From assembly GCA_002049455.2 (NCBI GenBank), contig KV919073.1, positions 26,086 through 90,085 on the forward strand: 64,000 bases of DNA, written 5' to 3'. The notes under the pieces are model-generated. The model was not told the DNA's origin and did not search any database. It was given only the letters and a program-made list of their open reading frames with translations. This stretch comes from Porphyra umbilicalis (Eukaryota > Rhodophyta > Bangiophyceae > Bangiales > Bangiaceae). Below are positions 55,310 through 64,000 of the stretch, piece by piece. The position numbers and the translations under genes are program-made. The first letter of the stretch is position 1, and every line of letters starts with the position of its first letter.

Positions 55310-56115
55310 GCGGGCCGGACCGCCCGGTCACGCGCAACGTCGCCACCTGCAACTGTACCACCTGGCGCGACCGGTCGTGGACGGCCCCGACGCCAGGTCC
55401 GCCGGACGATGGGACGTGCACCAACTGGCTCGTCCGGTTTCAACGACGTACACAACTGCCGCCACGACCAACGGCTTGCGCGACGCGCTCCCTGCTCCAC
55501 GTCGGGCCGGCAACGCCACGACCAGCGGCTCGCGCTACGCGCTCCCTGCTCCGCGTCGGCGCCGGCGACGCCACGACCAACTGCTTGCGCGTCGCGCTCC
55601 CTGCTCCGCGTCGGCACCTGCAACGCCGTCACGCGCAAACGTCACCACCTGCACCTGTACCACCTGCGCACGGTCGTGACGCCCGACGCAGTCGCCGACG
55701 ATGGGACGTGCACCAACTGGCTCGTCGTTTCAACGACGTACACAACTGCCGCCACGACCAACGGCTTGCGCGACGCGCTTCCTGCTCACGTCGGCGCCGG
55801 CACGCCACGACCAACCGTGCGCGGCGACGCCGCTCCCTGCTCCGCGTCCGCACCGGCAACGCCGTCACGCGCACCGTCCCCACCTGCATCTGTACCACCT
55901 GCGCGTCGGTCGTGATGCCCAACGCCGCCGCCGACGACGGGACGTGCACCACTGCGTCTCCGTGTTGCCGTGCAGGCGCCGCGGGGGAAGCCTGTCCAAC
56001 CTCGTGCACGACGTTTGACGGCCGCCAACTGCGGCACCGTACGGACGACGGCGGCGTCGCGTGTCCATATGTCAAAAAAGTACATGCACTACGTATGCAT
56101 AGTGCAGGGATGTAA
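55310..56115 (+). CDS. Cysteine-rich internally repeated protein (candidate)
   Basis: Three diverged repeats of about 95-100 codons lie near 55315-55500, 55610-55800 and 55850-55980. Each has a Cys-rich opening (ATCNCTTW, TTCTCTTC, PTCICTTC), then DDGTCTNWL or DDGTCTT; a VHNCRHDQRLARR segment follows in the first two. The frame changes between repeats. The last repeat continues as SPCCRAGAAGEACPTSCTTF and ends at TAA 56113-56115, which overlaps AATAAA (GTAAATAAAG), as expected for a real 3' end. The start is unknown (an open frame begins at 55102). Cys-spaced repeats suggest a secreted or wall protein, but no family is recognised. The divergent E(z) gene lies upstream. Confidence 0.35.
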
Positions 56116-56132
56116 ATAAAGACATGCACTCA

Positions 56133-56820
56133 CTAGTAGTCATTCTCCTCCCCCTCTTCATCATCGCTCACAGCACCCCCCAGTGTCCGCGACCACGACT
56201 GTTGGACGGATCGGCTGCACCAGCCGTGTCGTCCGGGCCTCCGCGTCACCGTCCGACTCCCCGTCTACCTCCCCATCCACACCTGCATGACCGAGCACCG
56301 CCGCCGCCACCATGTTCTCTGTGACGAACTCTGGCACCACGAGGCAACGACTGCATGAGGTTGGCGTTTGACCGGTCCACACGGCGCGAGACAAGCTGCT
56401 CCGCCACGTCCGCAGCGACACCCCCCGCACGTGATGCTCAGTCCGATAAGCAAGTGGTCCTCCGCACCGCCGATAAACTCGGCCTCCATGGTGGGAAAGT
56501 TGATGGCGTGGGACTTCAGGGCGCCCTTGAACGCCGCGGACGCCAGCTGCGTCGACGTCATCCGACTCACGGCCGGGCAGTCAAACACCGAAACCGCCGA
56601 AAACTTCTCCGCTCCCCGTCTTCCACGTCAAGTGCAGAGGGGCTGCCACAACAGCCACGGCCGCTGCGGGACCACCGGCATCCGACGCGCGAGCCCGCGC
56701 TGCCGCCATACCGCCACCGGCTCCGTCGACCCAGAGCCAGTGGCCGTCAGGCGCGACACGGAGTCGGCGGCACGGAGGGCGTTCGACTGCATCAGTGTCA
56801 CGTGCGCACGCGCCATCTGC
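56133..56820 (-). CDS. Unrecognised conserved-looking protein with several one-base frame breaks
   Basis: Reading down the minus strand in changing frames gives convincingly protein-like text. ARAHVTLMQSNALRAADSVS comes near 56815-56750 and VAAPLHLTWKTG near 56670-56620. SVFDCPAVSRMTSTQLASAA, KSHAINFPTMEAEFIGG and EDHLLIGLSITCGG span about 56600-56430. AADVAEQLVSRRVDRSNANL follows, then VVPEFVTENMVAAAVLGHAG. An acidic end (AVSDDEEGEENDY) stops at TAG 56133-56135. Four frame changes each fit one extra base: near 56618 (G4), 56428 (G6), about 56360, and 56175 (G6). No domain is recognised. It converges on the Cys-rich gene with 17 bp between stops. More coding may lie upstream, to about 57560. 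Confidence 0.45.
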
Positions 56821-58822
56821 GCGGCGGACCGGGCTGGGAGGTCATCGGGCCACCTGCACGCGCCGCATTATCCGTGGGCGGAGACGCCTCGCGCGAGCCT
56901 ACCCGCCTCCCCTCCTCCACCAGTCCCCGTCGTCGATGCCCGTCGATCGACGCCCGAGGGCAAATCCAACGAATTCATCGAGCGCGCTCGAACATTGCGC
57001 CTGCGGGTGTTCCTCGGCAGCACGAACACCACGGCTCGTCCCAGTCCCGCTGCAGCATCCATGCCAACAGAGCCCGCAGCAGATCCCATGCCCGGGGCCA
57101 GCGGATCCGATGGTCGACCCGATTCAGCGGCCCCCCTGAGCCACCACCACGAGGAGTGCGACCACGGCCATCACCGTGACCAAGAGCGGCCGACCGCGCC
57201 CGCCGCTGCCCGCAGCACCCTCCCCCGTCGAACCCCACGCCCACTCCACCCCCCGCCCGCTGCCGTCGTGGCCGAAGCAGCGGCGGCCAGCGCCGCCCCG
57301 ACGGCCGTCTGGTCGGGATCGTCCAGCGCAATCGCCATCGCCTGAAAAACTGGCCGGTTATCCGCGTTGTTTGACGCGGCGACGATGCCGGTCCCCGCCA
57401 TTAAGTCGGCCGCCGCGACCGTACGCAGCCCCGATTGATGGATGTTGGCGACGATGTCGGCAGCTGCCGCAGCCGCTCCTGCGACTGCCGCCAGTCCGCC
57501 CAGCAAGCCGCATGGTGCGCACGCACCCACTCAGCGACCACAGCGTCAGTGACGAGGGGCAAACGTAATCAGAGCTGCTAAGCGGTGGCGCCGTCCGCCG
57601 ACGCGTCACGTTGCCGTCTTGTTGTCCATCTGGAAGCGATCCGGCGACGACACGAGGGTGCTGACATGGTGCCCACGACGGGGCACTTGGTGCACTTCGT
57701 GTGGTGGCAACAGTCCACCTCGAAGCAGGCCCCGTCTTGCGAAAAGGGTGCCCGACTGGAAGTGCGTGACGACAAGGCATGGATTTGAGGCCGCACGTGC
57801 GCTGCGTGTGTGACCCCGTGCGCTGCACCCCATTGGCGTCGACACCCAAGTCAAGTTGCATAGAAGGCACCGCCCCGTCATTTCCCGAGACACTCGAACG
57901 TACTCGCCAAGCCGAACCCGACGAAACACAGCCCACAAAAAAGAAGGCGAGTCCGAGACCCGCGCCTCACGACACCACCGTGCGCGACGTGGCGGCTCAC
58001 GCAGACAGGGATCGATGAGCGTATACAATGCGCTGGGCAGCTTGCCCGTCCGCACGGCAGCACAGGTCCTCGGCCTGCACGAAAGAAAGACGTCGAGAAA
58101 CACGACGGGAGCGCAGTGGAAGAGGACGCAAGGAGAGAGAGTGCGGCGGAGGAGGCGCTTTGGCAGGGGCTACAGTACGTGTGGGACTTACCGCATCACA
58201 TGCACAGACCACATCGCTGTGCGCAAGAAAGCCCAGATCGGGACGGCCTGGGCGCCAACACATGTGCCCCGCTCCGTTTTTTGACGACCCTCGGTGACTG
58301 CTGGTCCAATCGCAGGCCCGCAGATCCAGGCACCAGCAATCACACGACAATGCAATCTCCTTGTAGCCCACTTTCTAAGCTTTGCACACCGGCTTATACC
58401 GTTTGCACCCCACCGCGAGGAACACGAAGTGGAGCACGTTTCTAAAAATCCAGGGTCAGAGGCCCCACATTCGGGACCGGAAAGCGGATGAAATCCGAGA
58501 CCTGCCTGAGGCCCTCTGTTAGGGGTCTCGCTTAAGTATTCGCTGGCCCGATTAGGGGGAGACGACACGAGTGGAGCACGTTTCCAATCGGAGCGGCCCG
58601 CGAGGCACGATTAGCGGCCTTGAGCCACACTATTAGAACATCGGTCCACAGATGTCCGGTCTCTCCGCGATTGATCTCTCGGCGTCGCGTGCTCGGTCTT
58701 GATGGTCGCGACCTTTCGCCTCGTGACTGCAAGCGCTGTCAGCAACGAGCCGAATCCCAAAACGTGCCTGCCCTGACGGTGCCACGGCGGGGGGCAAACG
58801 CGTTTCCCGCAAACGTGCTGCC
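56821..58822. other. Unresolved, possibly upstream coding of the preceding gene
   Basis: Minus-strand frames at 57530-57200 (DIVANIHQSGLRTVAAADLM, NRPVFQAMAIALDDPDQTAV) and at 57740-57640 (DCCHHTKCTKCPVVGTM, Cys-rich) look partly protein-like, but I cannot connect or name them. GTGGAGCACGTTTC occurs twice, near 58429 and 58570. Confidence 0.35.
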
Positions 58823-58853
58823 GGGGGGGTCCAAAGAACAGGGATCTGCCATA
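58823..58853 (-). repeat. Inverted copy of the 30-nt segment at 38321-38350
   Basis: The reverse complement matches 38321-38350 exactly over 30 nt. The nearby sequence is AT-richer than average for the window and holds no gene. Confidence 0.8.
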
Positions 58854-59776
58854 CGCTACCCGGTGAGTTCGCCCATTCCACAATGCGCTTGAGGTGAATT
58901 TAATCGGGTATTTTCTGACATACGCGAACCCGAATGATGACAAGGAAGATATGCGCGACTTGGACGTTTGAGCACATATTTTCTCGCACACAGTCCAAGA
59001 AAATGCCGACTTATGTGACAGCCGCTCAAATTAGATGGCACTTTTCATTTGGACTTTTGATGTAAATATACAAGAAACATTCATTCTGCCGACCGTCAAC
59101 TAACTCTGGTACCCGAACAGGACCCGGATTCGCCACTATGCTTGGTCAAGATATAGTTCAAAGAATACTCGGAAATGTACGCTTGTCCTGTGATGGCTGT
59201 ATAGTGCGCTTGAACCTAACCTCTCGCGCTCGACACACGCGGACGCTGCCATGGGTCATACCAAGTACGCTGACGCTATTCTGAAATGGGTACGCTTGAA
59301 GACCCCCGTCGTACACCATGGATGGCAACGATTGAATCTGTGCACTTTATCCAACGAACTAACATGCGATTCATCGACGATTATTTCGGAGCCGACCTCA
59401 CGCATTTATTCCGTTGTTTATTTGATCGCGGTGCCAGCAGTGTGGCGACCTGGAACGTCGCTAACGCTGCCGACCATTTCCCCCTCGCACTGCCTTCAGG
59501 CGATGGCTTCCTTCGTCGGCTACTTCCAGGTGCCGCGAGCTGCAGCACGCCGCCTCGCGGCCGACGGCGGCCGACAGAAGTGTCGCTGATGCTTTTTCAG
59601 GCACGACCCCTTCCCGGCTGCCCCCAGCGGGAACAAGGCCGGTGCCGGTCACGAAGCGGGAACAACCGGCCAGGATGAAGCCGGCTCCGTCGGCCGTGCT
59701 GGCGCCCCCTCCACCTCCGCAGGCCACGCCGGCGCCGCGGCGGCCAGCTGTGCCGGCCCTCCAAGAAAAGCCGGCC

Positions 59777-59827
59777 GCGATATCGCGGGTTTTTCCCCCG
59801 ATATCGCAGATTATCCTGCGATATCGC
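59777..59827. promoter_or_regulatory. Three phased GATATC palindromes
   Basis: GATATC occurs at 59779, 59800 and 59820, each followed by GC and two preceded by GC (GCGATATCGC). The spacing of 21 and 20 bp is two helical turns, as expected for cooperative binding of a dimeric protein. No downstream gene within 900 bp other than the transposase relic is known. Confidence 0.4.
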
Positions 59828-60285
59828 AGCCGTTCAGACCCAGCATTTCTCACACCCCTCACCAGGCGCGCTACCGGCGTTCATCATTCGACGCGGTGCC
59901 CCAAAATCGCAGGTCTGCCCTGGGCTGGCCTCGTTTCTCACGGTGTCCCACGGGTCTCTTGCCAAACTCAGCCTCGCCTGTCGCAGACAAAGAACGACAT
60001 CGACGCATCGACGGGCCCCCACCCCCTGCCGCCCACCCCTTGCCCCATGCCCTCCAACCGCGCATCGCCACTGTCTTTTCTCTCCCTTCGGTTCTGGCAT
60101 ACCCCACCCATCCTTTTTCGCCGTCAGTCCCTTCTCCGACAAAGCCAGCGTCTACAGCCAAGCCCGGGAAGGAACAGGCCCGAGCGGAAGTATGGTCAGT
60201 TGCCAGCCAATGTCCTGGCATCACACAATGTGGAGAACAAATGGTAGATTCAATCAATGTCGTGGCTCGCTTTCCCTCGTCTCTC

Positions 60286-60318
60286 ATTGGACGAGGCAGC
60301 AGCAGAATGCCTATATAG
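60286..60318 (+). promoter_or_regulatory. CCAAT-TATA promoter upstream of the tnp2-like transposase
   Basis: ATTGGACGA (60286-60294) and TATATAG (60312-60318) are 26 bp apart from start to start. The same 9-mer with a TATA box lies at 28798-28825. It is about 390 bp upstream of the transposase ATG at 60703. Confidence 0.5.
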
Positions 60319-60702
60319 TCGGTGACCCTGTTCTCTTGTCACCCGCGGGCGGAGGCGACGTCTTCGCCATCTCACTGACTGCTGCTGCCGTCTGCGCCGC
60401 ACTACTTCCCCCACCCTGCCTGAGAATTATTTTCTCCTGCTTCGGTGCATCAGAGTTCCCGGAGCACGTGTTTACGGCTGGTTGAGCCGTGCCCCGGGAC
60501 ATCACCCCCCTCCCCTACCCCCCTCCCCTCGGCTGGGCTACCCGCACCACCCCCCCCCCCCCCGCTCGCGGCGCCATCACGCTCCGCCGCGCCCCCGCCC
60601 ACTCCGTGTTGCTCCTTCCCGTGCGGTCCGCGTTCCTCGGTGGAGGTCCGCGTGTACCGACGGGGGATGTCCTCAAATGGCCCGCGGCATTGCCACTGAG
60701 AT

Positions 60703-62040
60703 TTGTGCACGGGTGATGGCGAGGAGCCTCCCCAGTTGGTTTCCAGGGCCACGTGGTTTAGGAACCAGGCAAACAAGCGCCGTCGGTTGTCACATGGTGG
60801 TACGGCTGGTGGCTTTTCCGACAGTGGCTCTGTGCCGGACAAAGAGAACCCCCAAGCTAGGCACGGCGGCGGACCTGGATGCTCTGGGGGAGAGGAGGAC
60901 TTGGTTGAAAAGATTCCACCAGGACCTGATCACATGGATGAAGGGGGGGCCGCTGCCTGCAGCGAGGATAGCCCCCTTAGTGCCAATCAAGATGTGAATC
61001 AGGCTGGTGAAGACGATGAGAGCAGCGCGGCAAGCTCGGACGTGGGGTCTGTGGACTCCACGGACGTTCCGCCCGCAGCTTTCGTCGTGGAGGAAGCAGA
61101 CGACGCCGGCCCAGCCCGTCCCATATTGGAGCCGGCTGGAATGCCGCAGTCTGTAATACAGGACGCCGTAATCTCGAATGAGGTGCTACCTCCCGTGGAG
61201 CAATTTTCTGAGAACCGGGAGGATTTGGCGCTGTTCGCACACGCTGCGGCTCATGGTTTGACGGAGGAGGCGCTTGCCGATTTGCTGAAGCTGAGCGTAT
61301 GCAAAGCTCGGTATCGAACGCCGTATCTCATGGAAAATTTTATTGAGGCCAGCGTGCATGTGGCACAGCGCCATGTCGACGCTTGCCTCAACGGCTGCCT
61401 CGCCTTCACGCACACACGGAAGCAGCAGACCACATACGACGCATGCGAAACGGCACGGTACGACGCCAATGGGAAACCTGTTAAGCAGGTGACTTACTGG
61501 CCTCTGACTGCCTGGCTGACTCAGATGCAGGGCGACCCAGTTTTGGGTCCGGCATTGAAGAAGGGCATGATGCACGCTCGGAAGGAGGTCCGGAAGGAGG
61601 GTGCCTCTGAGCAGAAGCGTGGTATCCGCGACTGGTACCACGGCATGACCTTTCTGGAGGCGGTGCGAGCGGGTCTTTTCGCAGAAGACACCGACATTGC
61701 CCTCAGTTTGTCCACGGACGGCTTTGAGGCATGGCGCCAACGTGGTTTTCAAGGCTGACCAATAATCGTGACCGTATTGAACCTGAGCCCAGGTATGCGG
61801 ACTTGAAACATATGCCAGTTCGTTGTTGCCATAACTACCGGGCCCAGACAACCTTTCGACTTGGACTCGTTCCTTCACCCTCTGGTGGCGGAGCTCAATG
61901 TGCTGGCGAAGGGAATTCCGGGGGTGCGCGTGTTTGGGTCACCAAACCCTGTCACGATGCGTGCTAATGTGTTGCAAATCACTGGTGACATCGTCGGGAA
62001 AGTGTACCACTGTACTTGGGCGTACTGACCAGGACAGCGT
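60703..62040 (+). pseudogene. tnp2/Plavaka-like transposase, 5' two-thirds, with in-frame stops
   Basis: From the ATG at 60703 an open frame of 351 codons encodes FRNQANKRRRLSHGGTAGG and an acidic linker. It continues with HVDACLNGCLAFTHTRKQQ, CETARYDANGKPVKQVTYWP, RGIRDWYHGMTFLEAVRAGL and DTDIALSLSTDGFEAWRQRG, a hallmark of tnp2-type transposases. At 61756-61758 a TGA stands where the family has Trp (GFQG-W-PI). The same frame then goes on as PIIVTVLNLSPGMRT, a second TGA, and TTGPRQPFDLDSFLHPLVAE, VRVFGSPNPVTMRANVLQ, ITGDIVGKVYHC. The third part of the protein (present in the relic at 7.3-7.5 kb) is not found, so the copy is both stopped and truncated. Two isolated stops in an otherwise clean frame indicate recent inactivation. 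Confidence 0.8.
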
Positions 62041-62725
62041 GTCGCATTTCAGATTGAGGTGAAATGGGCCCAGTACACATATTCGCGGGGTTACTTGCCT
62101 CGCTTCCCCACAGTGTTCTTCCAAACTAGTACATCAGCGATTAATCGCGTTTTAAGACGTGCATGTACTGTGACACTGGCCAGTGATGCCTCTGGGAGGG
62201 GGGGTGGTTATCATACACCCCTTCCTCAAGGGCTCTGTGGTGGCCCTGTCCTGACGGAATGCAAATGCACAGGACTTGAAGCGTAGCCGACCATTCTACT
62301 GCAACGTACTCAACCCTGCAGCACCTGCGCGATGCACCTGCGTCTCGCGACGTACACCGACCCAAGGAGATACGTGACGTGCTCAGAAGCGCTCTTATGC
62401 GGCACAGTGGACAGGCCACGTTACCTCCTCCCAATGCTATACGTTGCTGCTTGATATCCATTTTACAGGGCCTTCAGGCGCCCTCTGGGATAGGCTCCAG
62501 GTCGCTGCTGGGACTCTCACGCCCCCCCCCCCCCCCGCCCCCCCCGCCCCAGCCATCCCCGCGAGCTCCCTCCCGGTGCCCCGCACCAACGCCTGCGCCC
62601 GCTTCTTCTCGATGCCCCACCCAGACACAACCCCCAAGAAAAACAAACAAACAAAAAAAGAAGACAATGCAGGCAAAGCAAGACGATAGCCAGGACAAAC
62701 ACACATACAGAGAACTCAAACCAGA
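62041..62725. other. No gene; C15 run and an A-rich CAAA tract
   Basis: A C15 run (62522-62536) and further C runs are followed by an A-rich (CAAA)n tract at about 62638-62665. Nothing protein-like is seen after the transposase remains end. Confidence 0.5.
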
Positions 62726-63826
62726 CTAAGAAGACGCGCTGTCGGCGTCTCCCAGGGAAAAGGGTGAGTCCGACTCCATACTGCCCTCACCCGGACGGCG
62801 GCTCCCCTGCGACCGACGGCGCGTCCAAAGCGCTTTCTTTGGACGCCGGATCTCATTGTCATCCTCCTCCTCCCCGGAGGAACACGGATGGCGAGGCATG
62901 GGACTGGGGATGCGCCCGGTACCGGCACCAAGACGCCGCGGCACGAAAGGCGCATCCGAAGCGCCGCCGCCGCCGCTCGGCCACCCCGAGGCACCGTGCG
63001 GGCCAACCACGCCAACGAGCCGCCCTCCCTCATAGCCCCCATAGCCGCCGTTGCCACCACAGGCGTCCCCCCACCACAATCACCGCCGCCGCCGCCGCCA
63101 CCGGTGTCCCCCTCGCCACCATCACCACCGCCGCCGGCCGCCGCTGCCGCTGGCATCCCCCTCGCCACCATCACCACCGCCGCCGCCGCCGCCGCCGCCG
63201 GCATCCCCCTCGCCACCATCACCACCGCCGCCGCCGTTGCCACCACCGGAATCCCCCCCCCACCATCACCGCCGCCGCCCCCACCGCCACCCCCCGCCGT
63301 CCCCACCATCCGCCCCTCCCCCTCCACGAGCCCCGTCACCGTCTTCGCTGTCGTCCACGTCCATGACGACGTTGGATGCGATCTGGTCCGCCACCCACTC
63401 TTGTTCAAAGACGCGCAAGAGTCAAGCTCCTCGGTAGTGACGGCGGAGTCGACGACCGTGTGGTCGTCAACGCTGACGTCGATAGAGAACTTGGCGCTCG
63501 GTACCCCGGGGTGCTCAGCGATGGTCGCTCTGTCCGCACTGTCTTTGTTTGTCTTGAAGACCTTGGCCCAGAAGTCACCGCACTCGTCCACATTCACGTC
63601 CAAGTACTCCAGCTCCTTCGCCCACACCACCCTGGCCGACTTGATGACGCCACCATGCAAGAACGTGTGCATGTGCTTGCCGTCCACATCTTCGGCCAAG
63701 TCGCCAGCATCGTCACGGGGGCGCTTCGCTCTCACGCGCTCCTTGTGCTTGGCCATCTTGCGGCTCTCGGGTACAATCGGCCCAGCCGCGGTCGACGTGT
63801 ACGCCGCTTTCAGCATGATGCGAATC
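62726..63826 (-). CDS. Unrecognised acidic/basic protein, 3' exon, one frame break
   Basis: On the minus strand, a pyrimidine-rich tract ending in AAGCAG near 63827 looks like an intron acceptor. It is followed by MLKAAYTSTAAGPIVPESRK, a basic stretch (KHKERVRAKRPRDD) that could be a nuclear signal, then ARVVWAKELEYLDVNVDECG and SIDVSVDDHTVVDSAVTTEE. Near 63425 the frame changes by one base to RVFEQEWVADQIASNVV and an acidic patch (MDVDDSEDGDG). A Gly-rich region with a roughly 45-bp repeat (about 63110-63250) follows. The tail in the second frame reads RHPCSSGEEEDDNEI and ends DADSASS at 62726. No family is recognised; nuclear location is inferred. The 5' exons would lie beyond the window. 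Confidence 0.4.
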
Positions 63827-64000
63827 TGCTTGTCCAAGTACAAGAAAAAAAAGAGAAACGAACAGGCCAGCACAGAAAGCAAAGACAGTAGCAAAGACAG
63901 TAGGCACGAAACAGTCCAATAGCAGGAAGCAAGCAGCAAGCAGCGAACAGCAGCACAAAAACGACAAGTGCAAACGGGCGGCAAGCAGCAGAAGTACAAC
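63827..64000 (-). other. Probable intron 3' part of the last gene
   Basis: Read on the minus strand this is rich in CTTGCTGC and CTGTCTTTGCT repeats and ends in a T-rich tract before AAGCAG, resembling a branch/polypyrimidine region. It could also be coding (a hydrophobic Cys/Leu-rich N-terminus is open to the window edge), but its composition argues for intron. Confidence 0.4.

Larger units (their letters stand above)
58854..60702. other. AT-richer spacer and upstream region of the second tnp2-like transposase
   Basis: 58.9-59.2 kb is relatively AT-rich. Short frames at 59.3-60.2 kb have no domain. The notable content is a GATATC triplet (59779-59825), a CCAAT-TATA promoter (60286-60318) and a C14 run near 60550-60563. 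Confidence 0.45.

Overview
The window reads as nuclear DNA of a GC-rich eukaryote. It has CCAAT/TATA-type promoters, a canonical GT-AG intron, an AP-3 adaptor subunit and a Polycomb-type SET protein. It also has many Ala/Gly/Pro-rich proteins, few introns, and islands of transposon debris with more balanced composition. My best guess is a bangiophyte red alga (Porphyra/Pyropia type). That is inference from general knowledge of such genomes; no marker in the window proves it.

Layout. 0.2-1.9 kb (-): a BAHD/condensation-type acyltransferase broken across three frames at poly-C tracts. 2-23.5 kb: a transposon graveyard with a tnp2/Plavaka-like relic (6.1-7.5 kb), a PIF/Harbinger relic (10.1-10.8 kb), a tyrosine-recombinase element (11.8-14.3 kb) with a second partial inverted copy near 8.0-8.4 kb, a nearly intact Harbinger transposase (15.7-16.8 kb) and an unnamed multi-domain transposon protein (20.8-23.4 kb). 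24-30 kb: two divergent genes, an alanine-rich TPR membrane protein (-) and a small coiled-coil membrane protein (+), sharing a CCAAT-TATA promoter and full of G/C homopolymers up to 26 nt. 31.6-36.8 kb: AP-3 mu (+, one intron) converging on a polyQ C2H2 zinc-finger factor (-). 38.6-46.3 kb: two arrays of one 115/90-bp satellite family flanking a U1-type zinc-finger gene. 48-50 kb: an intact IS630/mariner-type transposase next to a 149-bp minisatellite. 50.9-54.7 kb (-): an E(z)-type H3K27 methyltransferase in three frames. 55.3-56.8 kb: a cysteine-rich repeat ORF (+) converging on an unrecognised frame-broken gene (-). 60.7-62 kb: a second tnp2/Plavaka-like transposase with in-frame stops. 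62.7-63.8 kb (-): an unrecognised nuclear-looking protein.

The host genes are housekeeping or regulatory and do not form an operon-like system. The recurring oddity is that several apparently conserved genes change frame by one base, often in or next to a homopolymer. The most likely cause is sequencing/assembly indels in G/C runs; genuine decay is the alternative. I found no CRISPR array, rRNA, convincing tRNA or clearly novel multi-gene system. The best leads for novelty are the unrecognised frame-broken gene at 56.1-56.8 kb, the long foldback at 14.6 kb and the satellite family around the zinc-finger gene.
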